Assembly (NCBI GenBank): GCA_946530775.1
Contig: CAMNAH010000062.1
Coordinates: 1 to 6,886, forward strand
Length of the DNA: 6,886 bases
DNA from: an uncultured Coriobacteriales bacterium
GTDB taxonomy: Bacteria; Actinomycetota; Coriobacteriia; Coriobacteriales; Atopobiaceae
Reading direction: 5' to 3'
Below the pieces are notes generated by a model. It made no database searches. It had not been told where the DNA came from and saw only the letters and a list, made by a program, of their open reading frames with translations. Of the stretch, positions 1 through 5,451 are shown one piece after another. Position numbers and translations under genes: made by a program. Within the stretch, counting starts at the first letter, position 1; each line of letters begins with the position of its first letter.

Positions 1-292
1 CGTCGATCTTCGGACGGAACTTCATCTCCTTGATCTCGACCTTGGACTGCTTCTTACGGGCAGCCTTGGCCTTGCGATCCTGCTCGTACTTGAACTTGGC
101 ATAGTCGAGCACCTTGCAGACGGGAGGGTCTGCGTTGGGCGCGATCTCCACCAGGTCGAGGTTCTGACCCTCGGCGATGCGCAGGGCATCGGCGATGCCG
201 AACACGCCGAGTTGGCTGCCATCTACGCCGATAAGGCGCACCGTACGGGCATTGATCTCCTCATTGATGCGAGGTTCGTCGGATTTCGCTAT
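1..292 (-). CDS. infC: Translation initiation factor IF-3, N-terminal part (3' end outside window)
   Basis: IF-3 binds the 30S subunit, prevents premature 50S joining and checks start-codon and initiator-tRNA pairing. The visible 97 residues cover the IF-3 N-terminal domain and the start of the linker. They include SDEPRINEEI, the VRLIGVDGSQLGVFGIADAL strand-turn region, the DLVEIAPNADPPVCKVLDY signature, and a basic linker (KFKYEQDRKAKAARKKQ) leading to VEIKEMKFRP, where the C-terminal domain begins. rpmI and rplT usually follow, but they would lie beyond the left edge. The start is unusual. An in-frame TGA at 310-308 rules out anything further upstream, leaving GTG at 301 or ATA at 292. I chose ATA because AAGGUG (304-299) sits 6 nt before it, whereas GTG overlaps that site and has only AAGGA 2 nt ahead. 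Identity is very secure; the start is inferred. Confidence 0.95.
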   Translation of the reverse strand, partial: MAKSDEPRINEEINARTVRLIGVDGSQLGVFGIADALRIAEGQNLDLVEIAPNADPPVCKVLDYAKFKYEQDRKAKAARKKQSKVEIKEMKFRPKID

Positions 293-298
293 TGGTAA

Positions 299-308
299 CA
301 CCTTCCTT
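299..308 (-). promoter_or_regulatory. Shine-Dalgarno site that decides the infC start
   Basis: The minus-strand sequence AAGGAAGGTG has two partial matches to the anti-Shine-Dalgarno. AAGGTG (304-299) has a 6-nt spacer to ATA at 292, which is normal. AAGGA (308-304) has only 2 nt to GTG at 301, which is too close. The GTG lies inside the better site, so it is more likely part of the ribosome-binding site than the start codon. Confidence 0.6.
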
Positions 309-336
309 CACGACTGTGCTCGTGCCTGTTGATACG

Positions 337-368
337 AAAAACTCCCGGGCGCATAAGCTATCCGGGAG
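337..368 (-). terminator. Intrinsic terminator inside the infC leader
   Basis: In RNA sense the stem CTCCCGG (368-362) pairs perfectly with CCGGGAG (348-342) across a 13-nt loop and is followed at once by five U (341-337). It lies only about 35 nt upstream of the infC Shine-Dalgarno site and has no gene directly before it. It therefore either stops read-through from the ATP-grasp gene or, more likely given the position, acts as an attenuator of infC. Confidence 0.8.
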
Positions 369-482
369 ACATGATGCCAGCATGTGAGCTGGGGAAATAT
401 CATTTGTCTGACCAGACAGCTACCTCATGGCGCCGGCAGGTGGGGGCACAGGCTCTGCCCCGCTTTGAATAACGCATTGGTT

Positions 483-511
483 ATAGTAGCGCTTCCGGAC
501 TGGCGATGCAA
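483..511 (-). promoter_or_regulatory. Candidate sigma-70-type promoter of infC
   Basis: TTGCAT (511-506) and TACTAT (488-483) are separated by 17 nt on the minus strand. An overlapping TATAAC (485-480) matches the -10 consensus better, but its spacing would be 20 nt. The hexamers are only moderate matches. Support comes from the position, between the ATP-grasp stop codon and the hairpin-rich leader. Transcription would start near 476. Confidence 0.4.
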
Positions 512-536
512 GGAAAACTATGTGAAATTGCTGCGG

Positions 537-1565
537 TTACTTGGGAACCTCGCGACCGAGCGCCTTCTCGAACATGGGCAGTGCGCCCTCCCCACCTGGA
601 TGCCAGGCGCTGTTCTGCGGCATGTCGTAGCCGGGGATGATGTTGGCCTCCACGAGCACGGGCCCGTCGGGCGTAACGGCGACATCCCAGCCCACATAGC
701 CCATGCGCGGCTCAACGCGAGCCACCTTAAGGCAGAACTCGATGCACTCGTCGTAGAGCGGGATCTTGAACCCCTCGAACTTCATGCCCGTGGAGGGGTG
801 CTCGGTATAGTGGAAGCCCGTCTTGTCTGAGAAGCACGGATACCGAAGGATGCCGTCCGGGTCGACCCAGGTGTAGATGCCGCCGCTCGTGGCATTGTCG
901 ACGCAGCTGCCGCCGATGCCCATACGCACGATGGTATAGACATGCTTGGGCTCGCCGTCGACCATGAGCGTGCATATACGCAGGGTGTTGATGGTGTCGG
1001 GGCATAGCTCGTTCATGACGGGATGCTGGACGATAGCATCCTCCACAAGGAACTGTCTGTTGTCCATGCAGCGCTTGAAGAAGGCATGGAAATCCTCGAT
1101 CTCAGACGAGACGTGCCGCTCGATTCCCTGGCCGCCGAACGAGTCGGGCACCTTGGCGAAGACAACCGCATGGTCGGCGCAGAAGGAGCGGAGGCCGTCT
1201 TCTCCCGCTTTGCGGATGTCGATCCAGTCGCGGCCGACGAAGTCGCGGTACGCCTCCATGAAGGTGATCTTGTCATCGAAGAGCGGATACAGGGAGCGAT
1301 CGCAGGTCTCGCGTGTGAGCGCGATGTTGTGGTTCATGGTCATGAACGTCTTGCGAAGACGCGAGGGCTTGCCGGCGAAGTTGTAGCCGCGGTACTCCTG
1401 GTAGCCGATCCCGTAGCGCACAATGCACCAGCCCATATCGAGGAAGATCAACGGCGTTGGCGTGCCGGTCTCGTTGTGGATGTCGTGCGCGAGCGTATAC
1501 ATGCGTTTGACGCTGCCCGACTTGACGCGGTTGATGAACATCTCAGCTTTGCTTGCGAGATCCAT
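537..1565 (-). CDS. Sugar-transfer-associated ATP-grasp family protein
   Basis: This 342-residue protein matches the ATP-grasp type often found beside polysaccharide or glycosyl-transfer genes (PF14397-like), whose substrate is generally unknown. ATP-grasp enzymes join a carboxylate to an amine or similar acceptor through an acyl phosphate. Visible features are VVFAKVPDSFGGQGIERH (about 134-151) with a candidate ATP-binding Lys138 and a flexible glycine-rich loop, the hinge-like LVEDAIVQHP (173-182), the NTLRICTL strand (193-200), the VDNATSGGIY loop (222-231), and VGWDVAVTPDGPVLVEANIIPG (291-312) with metal-ligand candidates Asp294, Glu306 and Asn308. No signal peptide or membrane segment is seen, so it is probably cytoplasmic. 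The ATG at 1565 follows GGGGGT with an 8-nt spacer. It stands alone: no sugar genes are in the window. The family call is firm; the substrate is unknown. Confidence 0.85.
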   Translation of the reverse strand: MDLASKAEMFINRVKSGSVKRMYTLAHDIHNETGTPTPLIFLDMGWCIVRYGIGYQEYRGYNFAGKPSRLRKTFMTMNHNIALTRETCDRSLYPLFDDKITFMEAYRDFVGRDWIDIRKAGEDGLRSFCADHAVVFAKVPDSFGGQGIERHVSSEIEDFHAFFKRCMDNRQFLVEDAIVQHPVMNELCPDTINTLRICTLMVDGEPKHVYTIVRMGIGGSCVDNATSGGIYTWVDPDGILRYPCFSDKTGFHYTEHPSTGMKFEGFKIPLYDECIEFCLKVARVEPRMGYVGWDVAVTPDGPVLVEANIIPGYDMPQNSAWHPGGEGALPMFEKALGREVPK

Positions 1566-1612
1566 ATGCGCTTACCCCCGAAGCATCTCGAACATGGATG
1601 CCGTTGCTCCAA

Positions 1613-1643
1613 ATTATTTGAACTCGTCTACTCTAGCACGCAA
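1613..1643 (-). promoter_or_regulatory. Weak candidate promoter of the ATP-grasp gene
   Basis: On the minus strand TTGCGT (1643-1638) and AATAAT (1618-1613) are separated by 19 nt, longer than ideal. This is the most AT-rich patch in the spacer between the gene and the divergent tRNA, and it would give a 5' leader of about 40 nt. Support is positional only. Confidence 0.25.
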
Positions 1644-1671
1644 TCGCAAGGTGCGCGAAAGGCGCATGATT

Positions 1672-1680
1672 TGATATAGT
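1672..1680 (+). promoter_or_regulatory. Extended -10 promoter of tRNA-Leu
   Basis: TGATATAGT is an extended -10 element (TGN followed by TATAGT, one mismatch to TATAAT). Transcription would start near 1687, leaving a leader of about 11 nt before the mature tRNA. No -35 hexamer resembling TTGACA lies 16-18 nt upstream, where the sequence is GC-rich (around 1652-1657). This fits an extended -10 promoter. Confidence 0.55.
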
Positions 1681-1697
1681 CTTTCTCGCGCACGTAG

Positions 1698-1781
1698 GCC
1701 CGAGTGGCGGAATGGCAGACGCGGAGGTCTCAAAAACCTCTCTCTTCGGGGGTGTGGGTTCGAGTCCCACCTCGGGCACCA
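1698..1781 (+). tRNA. tRNA-Leu (anticodon CAA)
   Basis: This is a complete class II tRNA with encoded CCA. The acceptor stem pairs GCCCGAG (1698-1704) with CTCGGGC (1771-1777), followed by discriminator A1778 and CCA 1779-1781. The anticodon stem GAGGT/ACCTC (1724-1728, 1736-1740) holds the loop CTCAAAA, with anticodon CAA at 1731-1733 reading the Leu codon UUG. The variable region (1741-1753) is short for a leucine tRNA and carries a UUCG-type loop. The T arm is GTGGG-TTCGAGT-CCCAC (1754-1770). It is the only plus-strand gene here, divergent from the ATP-grasp gene and convergent with the rel cluster. Confidence 0.97.
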
Positions 1782-1794
1782 GGTGCGTATTCCC

Positions 1795-1886
1795 AACGAC
1801 AACGTAGATTCTGCAATAAGGGATACTCCCCTTTTGCAGGAAACGACAACGTAGATTCTGCAATAAGGGATACTCCCCTTTTGCAG
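1795..1886. repeat. Perfect tandem duplication of a 45-nt hairpin-forming unit
   Basis: Two identical 45-nt units occupy 1795-1839 and 1842-1886, separated by the two bases GA (period 47). Each begins AACGACAACGTAGATT and ends with an inverted repeat of 29 nt. In that inverted repeat CTGCAA pairs with TTGCAG, and inside it AAGGG pairs with CCCTT around a 6-nt loop with one bulged T, making an 11-bp stem. Because the arms are identical, CTGCAA of one copy can also pair with TTGCAG of the other. Lack of divergence suggests recent duplication or strong constraint. The unit resembles dispersed REP-type palindromes. No coding sequence is convincing here. Confidence 0.9.
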
Positions 1887-1890
1887 AATC
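1854..1890. terminator. Long hairpin between convergent genes, possible bidirectional transcription stop
   Basis: In the second repeat copy the outer stem grows to ten perfect pairs, GATTCTGCAA (1854-1863) with TTGCAGAATC (1881-1890), above which AAGGG/CCCTT adds five more after a bulged T. It lies exactly between the end of tRNA-Leu (plus) and the end of the DUF3990 gene (minus), and its last bases fall in that gene's stop codon. No U-tract follows on either strand, so it is not a classical intrinsic terminator. A role in stopping or protecting 3' ends is inferred from position. Confidence 0.4.
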
Positions 1891-2437
1891 AAGACGCTTC
1901 GAGCGCGGAGGCAAGCGCTTCCTGATACTCGGCCTCTTCCTGGGCGACAACCGCCCTGTATACGGCCACCTCTTCGGCATCGAGTTCGCGCGCAGATAGC
2001 CACCTGACCTGCGAGACCGCCTTCTCGGTCTTCAAGGCTATCTGGACGTATGCCGGCCCTATTTGGAGCATCTCGAGCGCCTGCGCAGGTGCCATGAGGC
2101 CGCTGGTGAAGATACCGAAGGTGTCGTAGATGGTGTCGTTTGCAATGGGGCCGATAATCACATCCGCATCGGGAAACCCGTCGGCTTTGCCGGTGCGGTT
2201 GGCGAAGATATAGGAGAACCACGCCTCGTCCCGCTCGAAGCGATGCACGACGAGCCCCTCGAGGTCGAGCTCATAGGCGTTCACGTACGTGCTCTGCCCT
2301 TTTCGCATGCGGGCCCATCTCACAGCGAACGCTTCCTCGTCCGTAAGGTAGAAACCCTGCCCAAAGTCGGCATTCGCTCGACCGATATGGACATCGGGGG
2401 CCTCGATAACCTGGTGGCCCGTGTGGAAGAGGAGCAT
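1889..2437 (-). CDS. DUF3990 family protein, ADP-ribosyltransferase-like
   Basis: This 182-residue protein has the DUF3990 hallmarks: an N-terminal LFHTGHQVIEAPDVHIGR (3-20) with His5, then NADFGQGFYLT (22-32) with Tyr30, YELDLEGLVVHRF (55-67), and ADVIIGPIANDTIYDT (91-106). As I know the family, it resembles the ADP-ribosyltransferase fold, where the first-strand His and the Tyr of GFYLT contact NAD, and it is often encoded beside a small DUF3791 protein in a putative toxin-antitoxin pair. No such partner is seen here. The C-terminus from about 149 is Glu/Ala-rich and probably helical. The ATG at 2437 has GAGGGGG 6 nt upstream and lies 23 nt after the metallohydrolase stop, so co-transcription is likely. 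The TGA stop overlaps the edge of the hairpin repeat. The family call is good; activity and target are unknown. Confidence 0.8.
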   Translation of the reverse strand: MLLFHTGHQVIEAPDVHIGRANADFGQGFYLTDEEAFAVRWARMRKGQSTYVNAYELDLEGLVVHRFERDEAWFSYIFANRTGKADGFPDADVIIGPIANDTIYDTFGIFTSGLMAPAQALEMLQIGPAYVQIALKTEKAVSQVRWLSARELDAEEVAVYRAVVAQEEAEYQEALASALEAS

Positions 2438-2460
2438 GCCGATCCCCCTCTCAAGGGACG

Positions 2461-3087
2461 CTAGCGCAGGAATGGATTGGTTTTGACCTCGTATCCCATC
2501 GTGGTCTCGTAGCCATGGCCGGAAAGAACGGCCGTGCCTGCTGGGATCTCGCGCTTGAGGCGTGCAAGCGAGGCCATGATGGCGTCCTCGTCTCCCCCTT
2601 CGAGGTCGGTGCGCCCACGGCTGCCCGCAAAGAGCGTATCGCCGCTGAAGAGGATGCCCTCCGCCGTACCGGAGCCGAGAAGGCAGATGCTTCCCGGCGT
2701 ATGACCGGGCGTCTCGATCACCGTGAAGACGGCGCTGCCGACCTCCACCGTATCGCCTTCGGAAAGCAGCCTGTCGGGCTGAGGAGCATTGTCATACACG
2801 CCGCTGCCTGGAAACGCGCTCTCCCGCGCGTGGCTTGCGAGCTGGACATCGGCGGCATGCATGAGAAACGGCGCACCAGTTGCCTCCTTCAATGCCGCAA
2901 CACCGCCCACATGGTCGAAATGCCCATGCGTACAGATGATGCCGGCAACCTCGAGCGAGCCCAGATCGGCAGCGATTCGGTCTCCTGAATCGCCGGGGTC
3001 GATCACGAGGCACTTCCCCTCGCTTATGTAGGCATAGCAGTTGGTCTGGATGGGCGTTACGACATATTGGCGCAGCTCATCGGCCAT
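2461..3087 (-). CDS. MBL-fold metallohydrolase (glyoxalase II-like, YqgX/YcbL type)
   Basis: This 208-residue cytoplasmic hydrolase has a complete metallo-beta-lactamase zinc site: THGHFDH (53-59) giving His54, His56, Asp58 and His59, then His129 in TPGHTPGS, Asp150 in FSGDTLF, and His191 in SGHGYET. The GSRGRTDL stretch (156-163) and the NPFLR C-terminus are typical of small YqgX/YcbL-like proteins, distant relatives of glyoxalase II. It lacks the extra C-terminal domain of true GloB, so the usual function label (hydroxyacylglutathione hydrolase) would be unsafe. The true thioester or phosphodiester substrate is not visible. Its ATG shares a base with the rel stop codon (TGATG), suggesting translational coupling to rel. 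A related gene often follows rel in Gram-positive genomes. Confidence 0.9.
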   Translation of the reverse strand: MADELRQYVVTPIQTNCYAYISEGKCLVIDPGDSGDRIAADLGSLEVAGIICTHGHFDHVGGVAALKEATGAPFLMHAADVQLASHARESAFPGSGVYDNAPQPDRLLSEGDTVEVGSAVFTVIETPGHTPGSICLLGSGTAEGILFSGDTLFAGSRGRTDLEGGDEDAIMASLARLKREIPAGTAVLSGHGYETTMGYEVKTNPFLR

Positions 3088-5438
3088 CAGCGCACCCTCC
3101 GCTTCATCTGGTTGGCACCCTCGCCGGGCATGATGCGGCGCGCGTCATAGACCGACGGCACGCGCGAGATGGAGGCGAGCAGCGCGTCCAGCAGGCTCGC
3201 ATCGGAGATGGCCACGAGGAAGCGAAGGCGTGCAAGGCCCTGCGACGAGGTCTGCGTGGCGGCGGAGAGGATGTTCGCCCCCGCATCGCCGATGGCGATC
3301 GTAACGTCCTTGAGCAGGCCCATCCTGTCGGAGGCCTCGACGACAATCTCCACGCGGAACTCGGTGGCGCCCGAGGTGTCCCATTCAACGTCGATCATGC
3401 GCTCGGGATGCTGCATGAGGTCGCCCACGTTGGGGCAATTGGCGCGGTGGACCGAGACGCCGCGACCGCGGGTGATGAAGCCCACGATCTCGTCTCCTGC
3501 CACAGGATTGCAGCAGTGGGCCAGGTGGACGAGCAGGTCCGCATCGCCCTTGACCACGACGCCGCAGCTCGTCTTCTTGCGCTTCTTGCCCTTCTCGGTA
3601 CGCGAGACGGCGTAGGACTGCATGAGCGGCGTATCGTTGCTCATGGCCTCCTTCATGTTCGCCTCGCGCTCGGCCTGCCTGCGTGCAGCGGCGCGGCTCT
3701 CGGGCGTGCCCTCCTCGAGCACGTCGCTCACCTTGGCGGCAACCGTCTTGGCGTTGAGCTTGTTAGCGCCGATGGCTGCGAAAAGGTTGTCAACCGTGCG
3801 ATAGTCGAAGTGGGCGAGCACCTTGTTGAGCGCCTTGACGGTGCGCTGCGTGGAAATGCCATAGCCGCGTTTGCGCAGCTCCTTGGCGAGGTCTCCCCTG
3901 CCCTGCTCGGCATCGTCGGACTTGGTCTCGACGTTGAAGTACTTGCGGATCTTGTTGCGCGCAGAGGGCGTGGCGACGATGCTCATCCAGTCGCGGGACG
4001 GCTTGGCGTTCTTGTTGGTGAGGATCTCGACGCGGTCGCCGCTCGAGAGCTTGTGGGTGAGCGGCACGACCGAGCCGTTGACCTTGGCGCCCACGCAGTG
4101 GTTTCCCACCTCGGTGTGGACGGCATAGGCAAAGTCGAGCGGCGTGGAGTCGCGGCGCAGGCTCATGACCTCGCCCTTGGGGGTGAACACGAAGATCTCG
4201 TGCTCGAAGAGGTCAACCTTGAGGTCATCGAGATATTCGTGCGCGTCTTCGATATCGTCCTCGGTCGCCCAGTTGAGGCTCTGGCGGATCCAGCGGATGG
4301 TGGAGTCGACGCTCCTGTCTTCGGCGCTCATGCGGCCGCGCGAGTTGCCGTCCTTCTTGTACAGCCAGTGCGCGGCGATACCGTACTCGCTCGCCTCGTG
4401 CATCTCCTGCGTGCGGATCTGGATCTCGATGGGGCGGCCATCGGGGCCGATCACGGTGGTGTGGAGCGACTGATAGAGGTTGGCTTTGGGCGTGGCGATA
4501 TAGTCCTTGAAGCGCCCGGGCATGGGGTGCCAGAGCGCGTGGACCGCGCCGAGCGCGGAGTAGCAGTCGCCCACCGTGGAGGTGATGACGCGCAGGGCGA
4601 TAAGGTCGTAGATATCGGAGAACTCGCGGCCCTTGCGGGTCATCTTCTGGTAGATGGACCAGAGGTGCTTGGGACGGCCGGTGATCTGGTAGCCGGTGAG
4701 CCCCACGCTCTTGAGCTCGTCGTCGAGGGTCTTGATGGCGCCCTCGGTGTCGGCCTCGCGCTGTGCGCGGCTGTCTTGCACCATGCGGGCGATGCGCTCG
4801 TACTCCTCGGGCTCGAGCCAGAAGAAGGCGAGGTCCTCGAGTTCCCACTTGACGCTCGACATTCCCAGACGGTCTGCCAGGGGTGCATACACGTCCATGG
4901 TCTCGCGCGCCTTGAAGAGGCGGCGCTCGGGTTTGAGGGCCGCAAGCGTGCGCATGTTGTGCAGGCGGTCGGCCAGCTTGATGATAACCACGCGGATGTC
5001 CTTGGACATGGCGAGGAACATCTTGCGCAGGTTCAGCGCCTGGCGCTCGTCCATCGACGAGACCTCGATGTTGGTGAGCTTGGTGACGCCGTCCACCAAA
5101 TCGGCGATGCTTGCACCGAAGAGCTCGGTGAGCTCGTCGAGCGATGCCTCGGTATCTTCGACCGTATCGTGCAGGAGCGCGGCGCAGATGCAGTCGGCGT
5201 CCATGTGGAGATCGTTCGCGAGGATGAGCGCGACCTCGACCGGATGGTTGATATAGGGCTCGCCGCTGCGGCGCCTCTGATTGCGGTGGTAGTCGGCGGC
5301 GAATCGGTAAGCGCGCTTGATTTCCACCTGATCCTCGGCGTTGAGGTAGGTCGAGCATGCCTCCTCGAGAAGGCGCCAGTTGGCTGCCTCGGGAGCGGCT
5401 TTAACGCTCTCCTCGACCTGATCGGCCTGCTTGTCCAT
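3087..5438 (-). CDS. rel: Bifunctional (p)ppGpp synthetase/hydrolase, long RelA/SpoT homolog
   Basis: This 783-residue enzyme makes and destroys the alarmone (p)ppGpp on or near stalled ribosomes. The N-terminal HD hydrolase is intact: His65 (YINHP), His90-Asp91 (LLHDTVEDT, with Glu94-Asp95), and Asp157-Arg158-Asn161 (LADRLHNM). The synthetase domain has GRPKHLWSIYQKM (254-266), Asp275 in FSDIYDL, the RFKD motif (309-312) typical of bifunctional Rel rather than RelA, the ANLYQSLHT G-loop (319-327), and EIQIRT (338-343). A TGS domain follows at about 412-475, then helical and zinc-finger regions with HCCNP (641-645) and Cys668, and a C-terminal ACT domain (about 693-770). The reading frame is open to 5558, but the start is ATG 5438. 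GGAGG lies 5 nt upstream, the family N-terminus begins here, and the extra 40 residues would overlap the helicase gene. It starts 13 nt after the helicase stop. Confidence 0.97.
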   Translation of the reverse strand: MDKQADQVEESVKAAPEAANWRLLEEACSTYLNAEDQVEIKRAYRFAADYHRNQRRRSGEPYINHPVEVALILANDLHMDADCICAALLHDTVEDTEASLDELTELFGASIADLVDGVTKLTNIEVSSMDERQALNLRKMFLAMSKDIRVVIIKLADRLHNMRTLAALKPERRLFKARETMDVYAPLADRLGMSSVKWELEDLAFFWLEPEEYERIARMVQDSRAQREADTEGAIKTLDDELKSVGLTGYQITGRPKHLWSIYQKMTRKGREFSDIYDLIALRVITSTVGDCYSALGAVHALWHPMPGRFKDYIATPKANLYQSLHTTVIGPDGRPIEIQIRTQEMHEASEYGIAAHWLYKKDGNSRGRMSAEDRSVDSTIRWIRQSLNWATEDDIEDAHEYLDDLKVDLFEHEIFVFTPKGEVMSLRRDSTPLDFAYAVHTEVGNHCVGAKVNGSVVPLTHKLSSGDRVEILTNKNAKPSRDWMSIVATPSARNKIRKYFNVETKSDDAEQGRGDLAKELRKRGYGISTQRTVKALNKVLAHFDYRTVDNLFAAIGANKLNAKTVAAKVSDVLEEGTPESRAAARRQAEREANMKEAMSNDTPLMQSYAVSRTEKGKKRKKTSCGVVVKGDADLLVHLAHCCNPVAGDEIVGFITRGRGVSVHRANCPNVGDLMQHPERMIDVEWDTSGATEFRVEIVVEASDRMGLLKDVTIAIGDAGANILSAATQTSSQGLARLRFLVAISDASLLDALLASISRVPSVYDARRIMPGEGANQMKRRVR

Positions 5439-5451
5439 GTTGGCCTCCCCC

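Larger units (their letters stand above)
293..476 (-). promoter_or_regulatory. Structured infC leader RNA, candidate attenuation leader
   Basis: A gene-free stretch of about 180 nt separates the candidate infC promoter from the infC start. In RNA sense it can form several hairpins in series: GGGGCA/TGCCCC (461-456 with 448-443, 7-nt loop), TGTCTG/CAGACA (418-413 with 410-405), CCAGC/GCTGG (392-388 with 381-377, 6-nt loop), and then the intrinsic terminator at 368-337. AGCTG at 421-417 can instead pair with CAGCT at 391-387, which would break the second and third hairpins, so alternative folds exist. Bacillota infC-rpmI-rplT operons carry a leader in which ribosomal protein L20 promotes termination. 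The layout here is analogous, but I cannot show an L20 binding site or a complete antiterminator by eye. The regulatory role is therefore inferred. Confidence 0.6.

Noticed and set aside
384..830. A 148-codon plus-strand frame covering the infC leader and the 3' part of the ATP-grasp gene
   Set aside because: It crosses a regulatory leader and is antisense to a real gene, with no Shine-Dalgarno site or recognisable domain.
1023..1679. A 218-codon plus-strand open frame over the ATP-grasp gene
   Set aside because: It is the antisense shadow of a recognisable ATP-grasp protein, and it runs on into the intergenic spacer without a family match.
1776..1786. GCACC-A-GGTGC palindrome at the tRNA 3' end, considered as a hairpin or attachment site
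   Set aside because: With a one-base centre it cannot fold as a hairpin, and there is no second copy of the tRNA 3' end or integrase gene in the window to support an attachment site.
1795..1886. CRISPR array
   Set aside because: There are only two units, separated by 2 nt rather than a spacer of about 30 nt, and no cas genes.
1614..2222. A 202-codon minus-strand frame crossing the tRNA, the repeats and part of the DUF3990 gene
   Set aside because: It reads through a tRNA and both repeat copies and is out of frame with DUF3990, so it is a chance frame.
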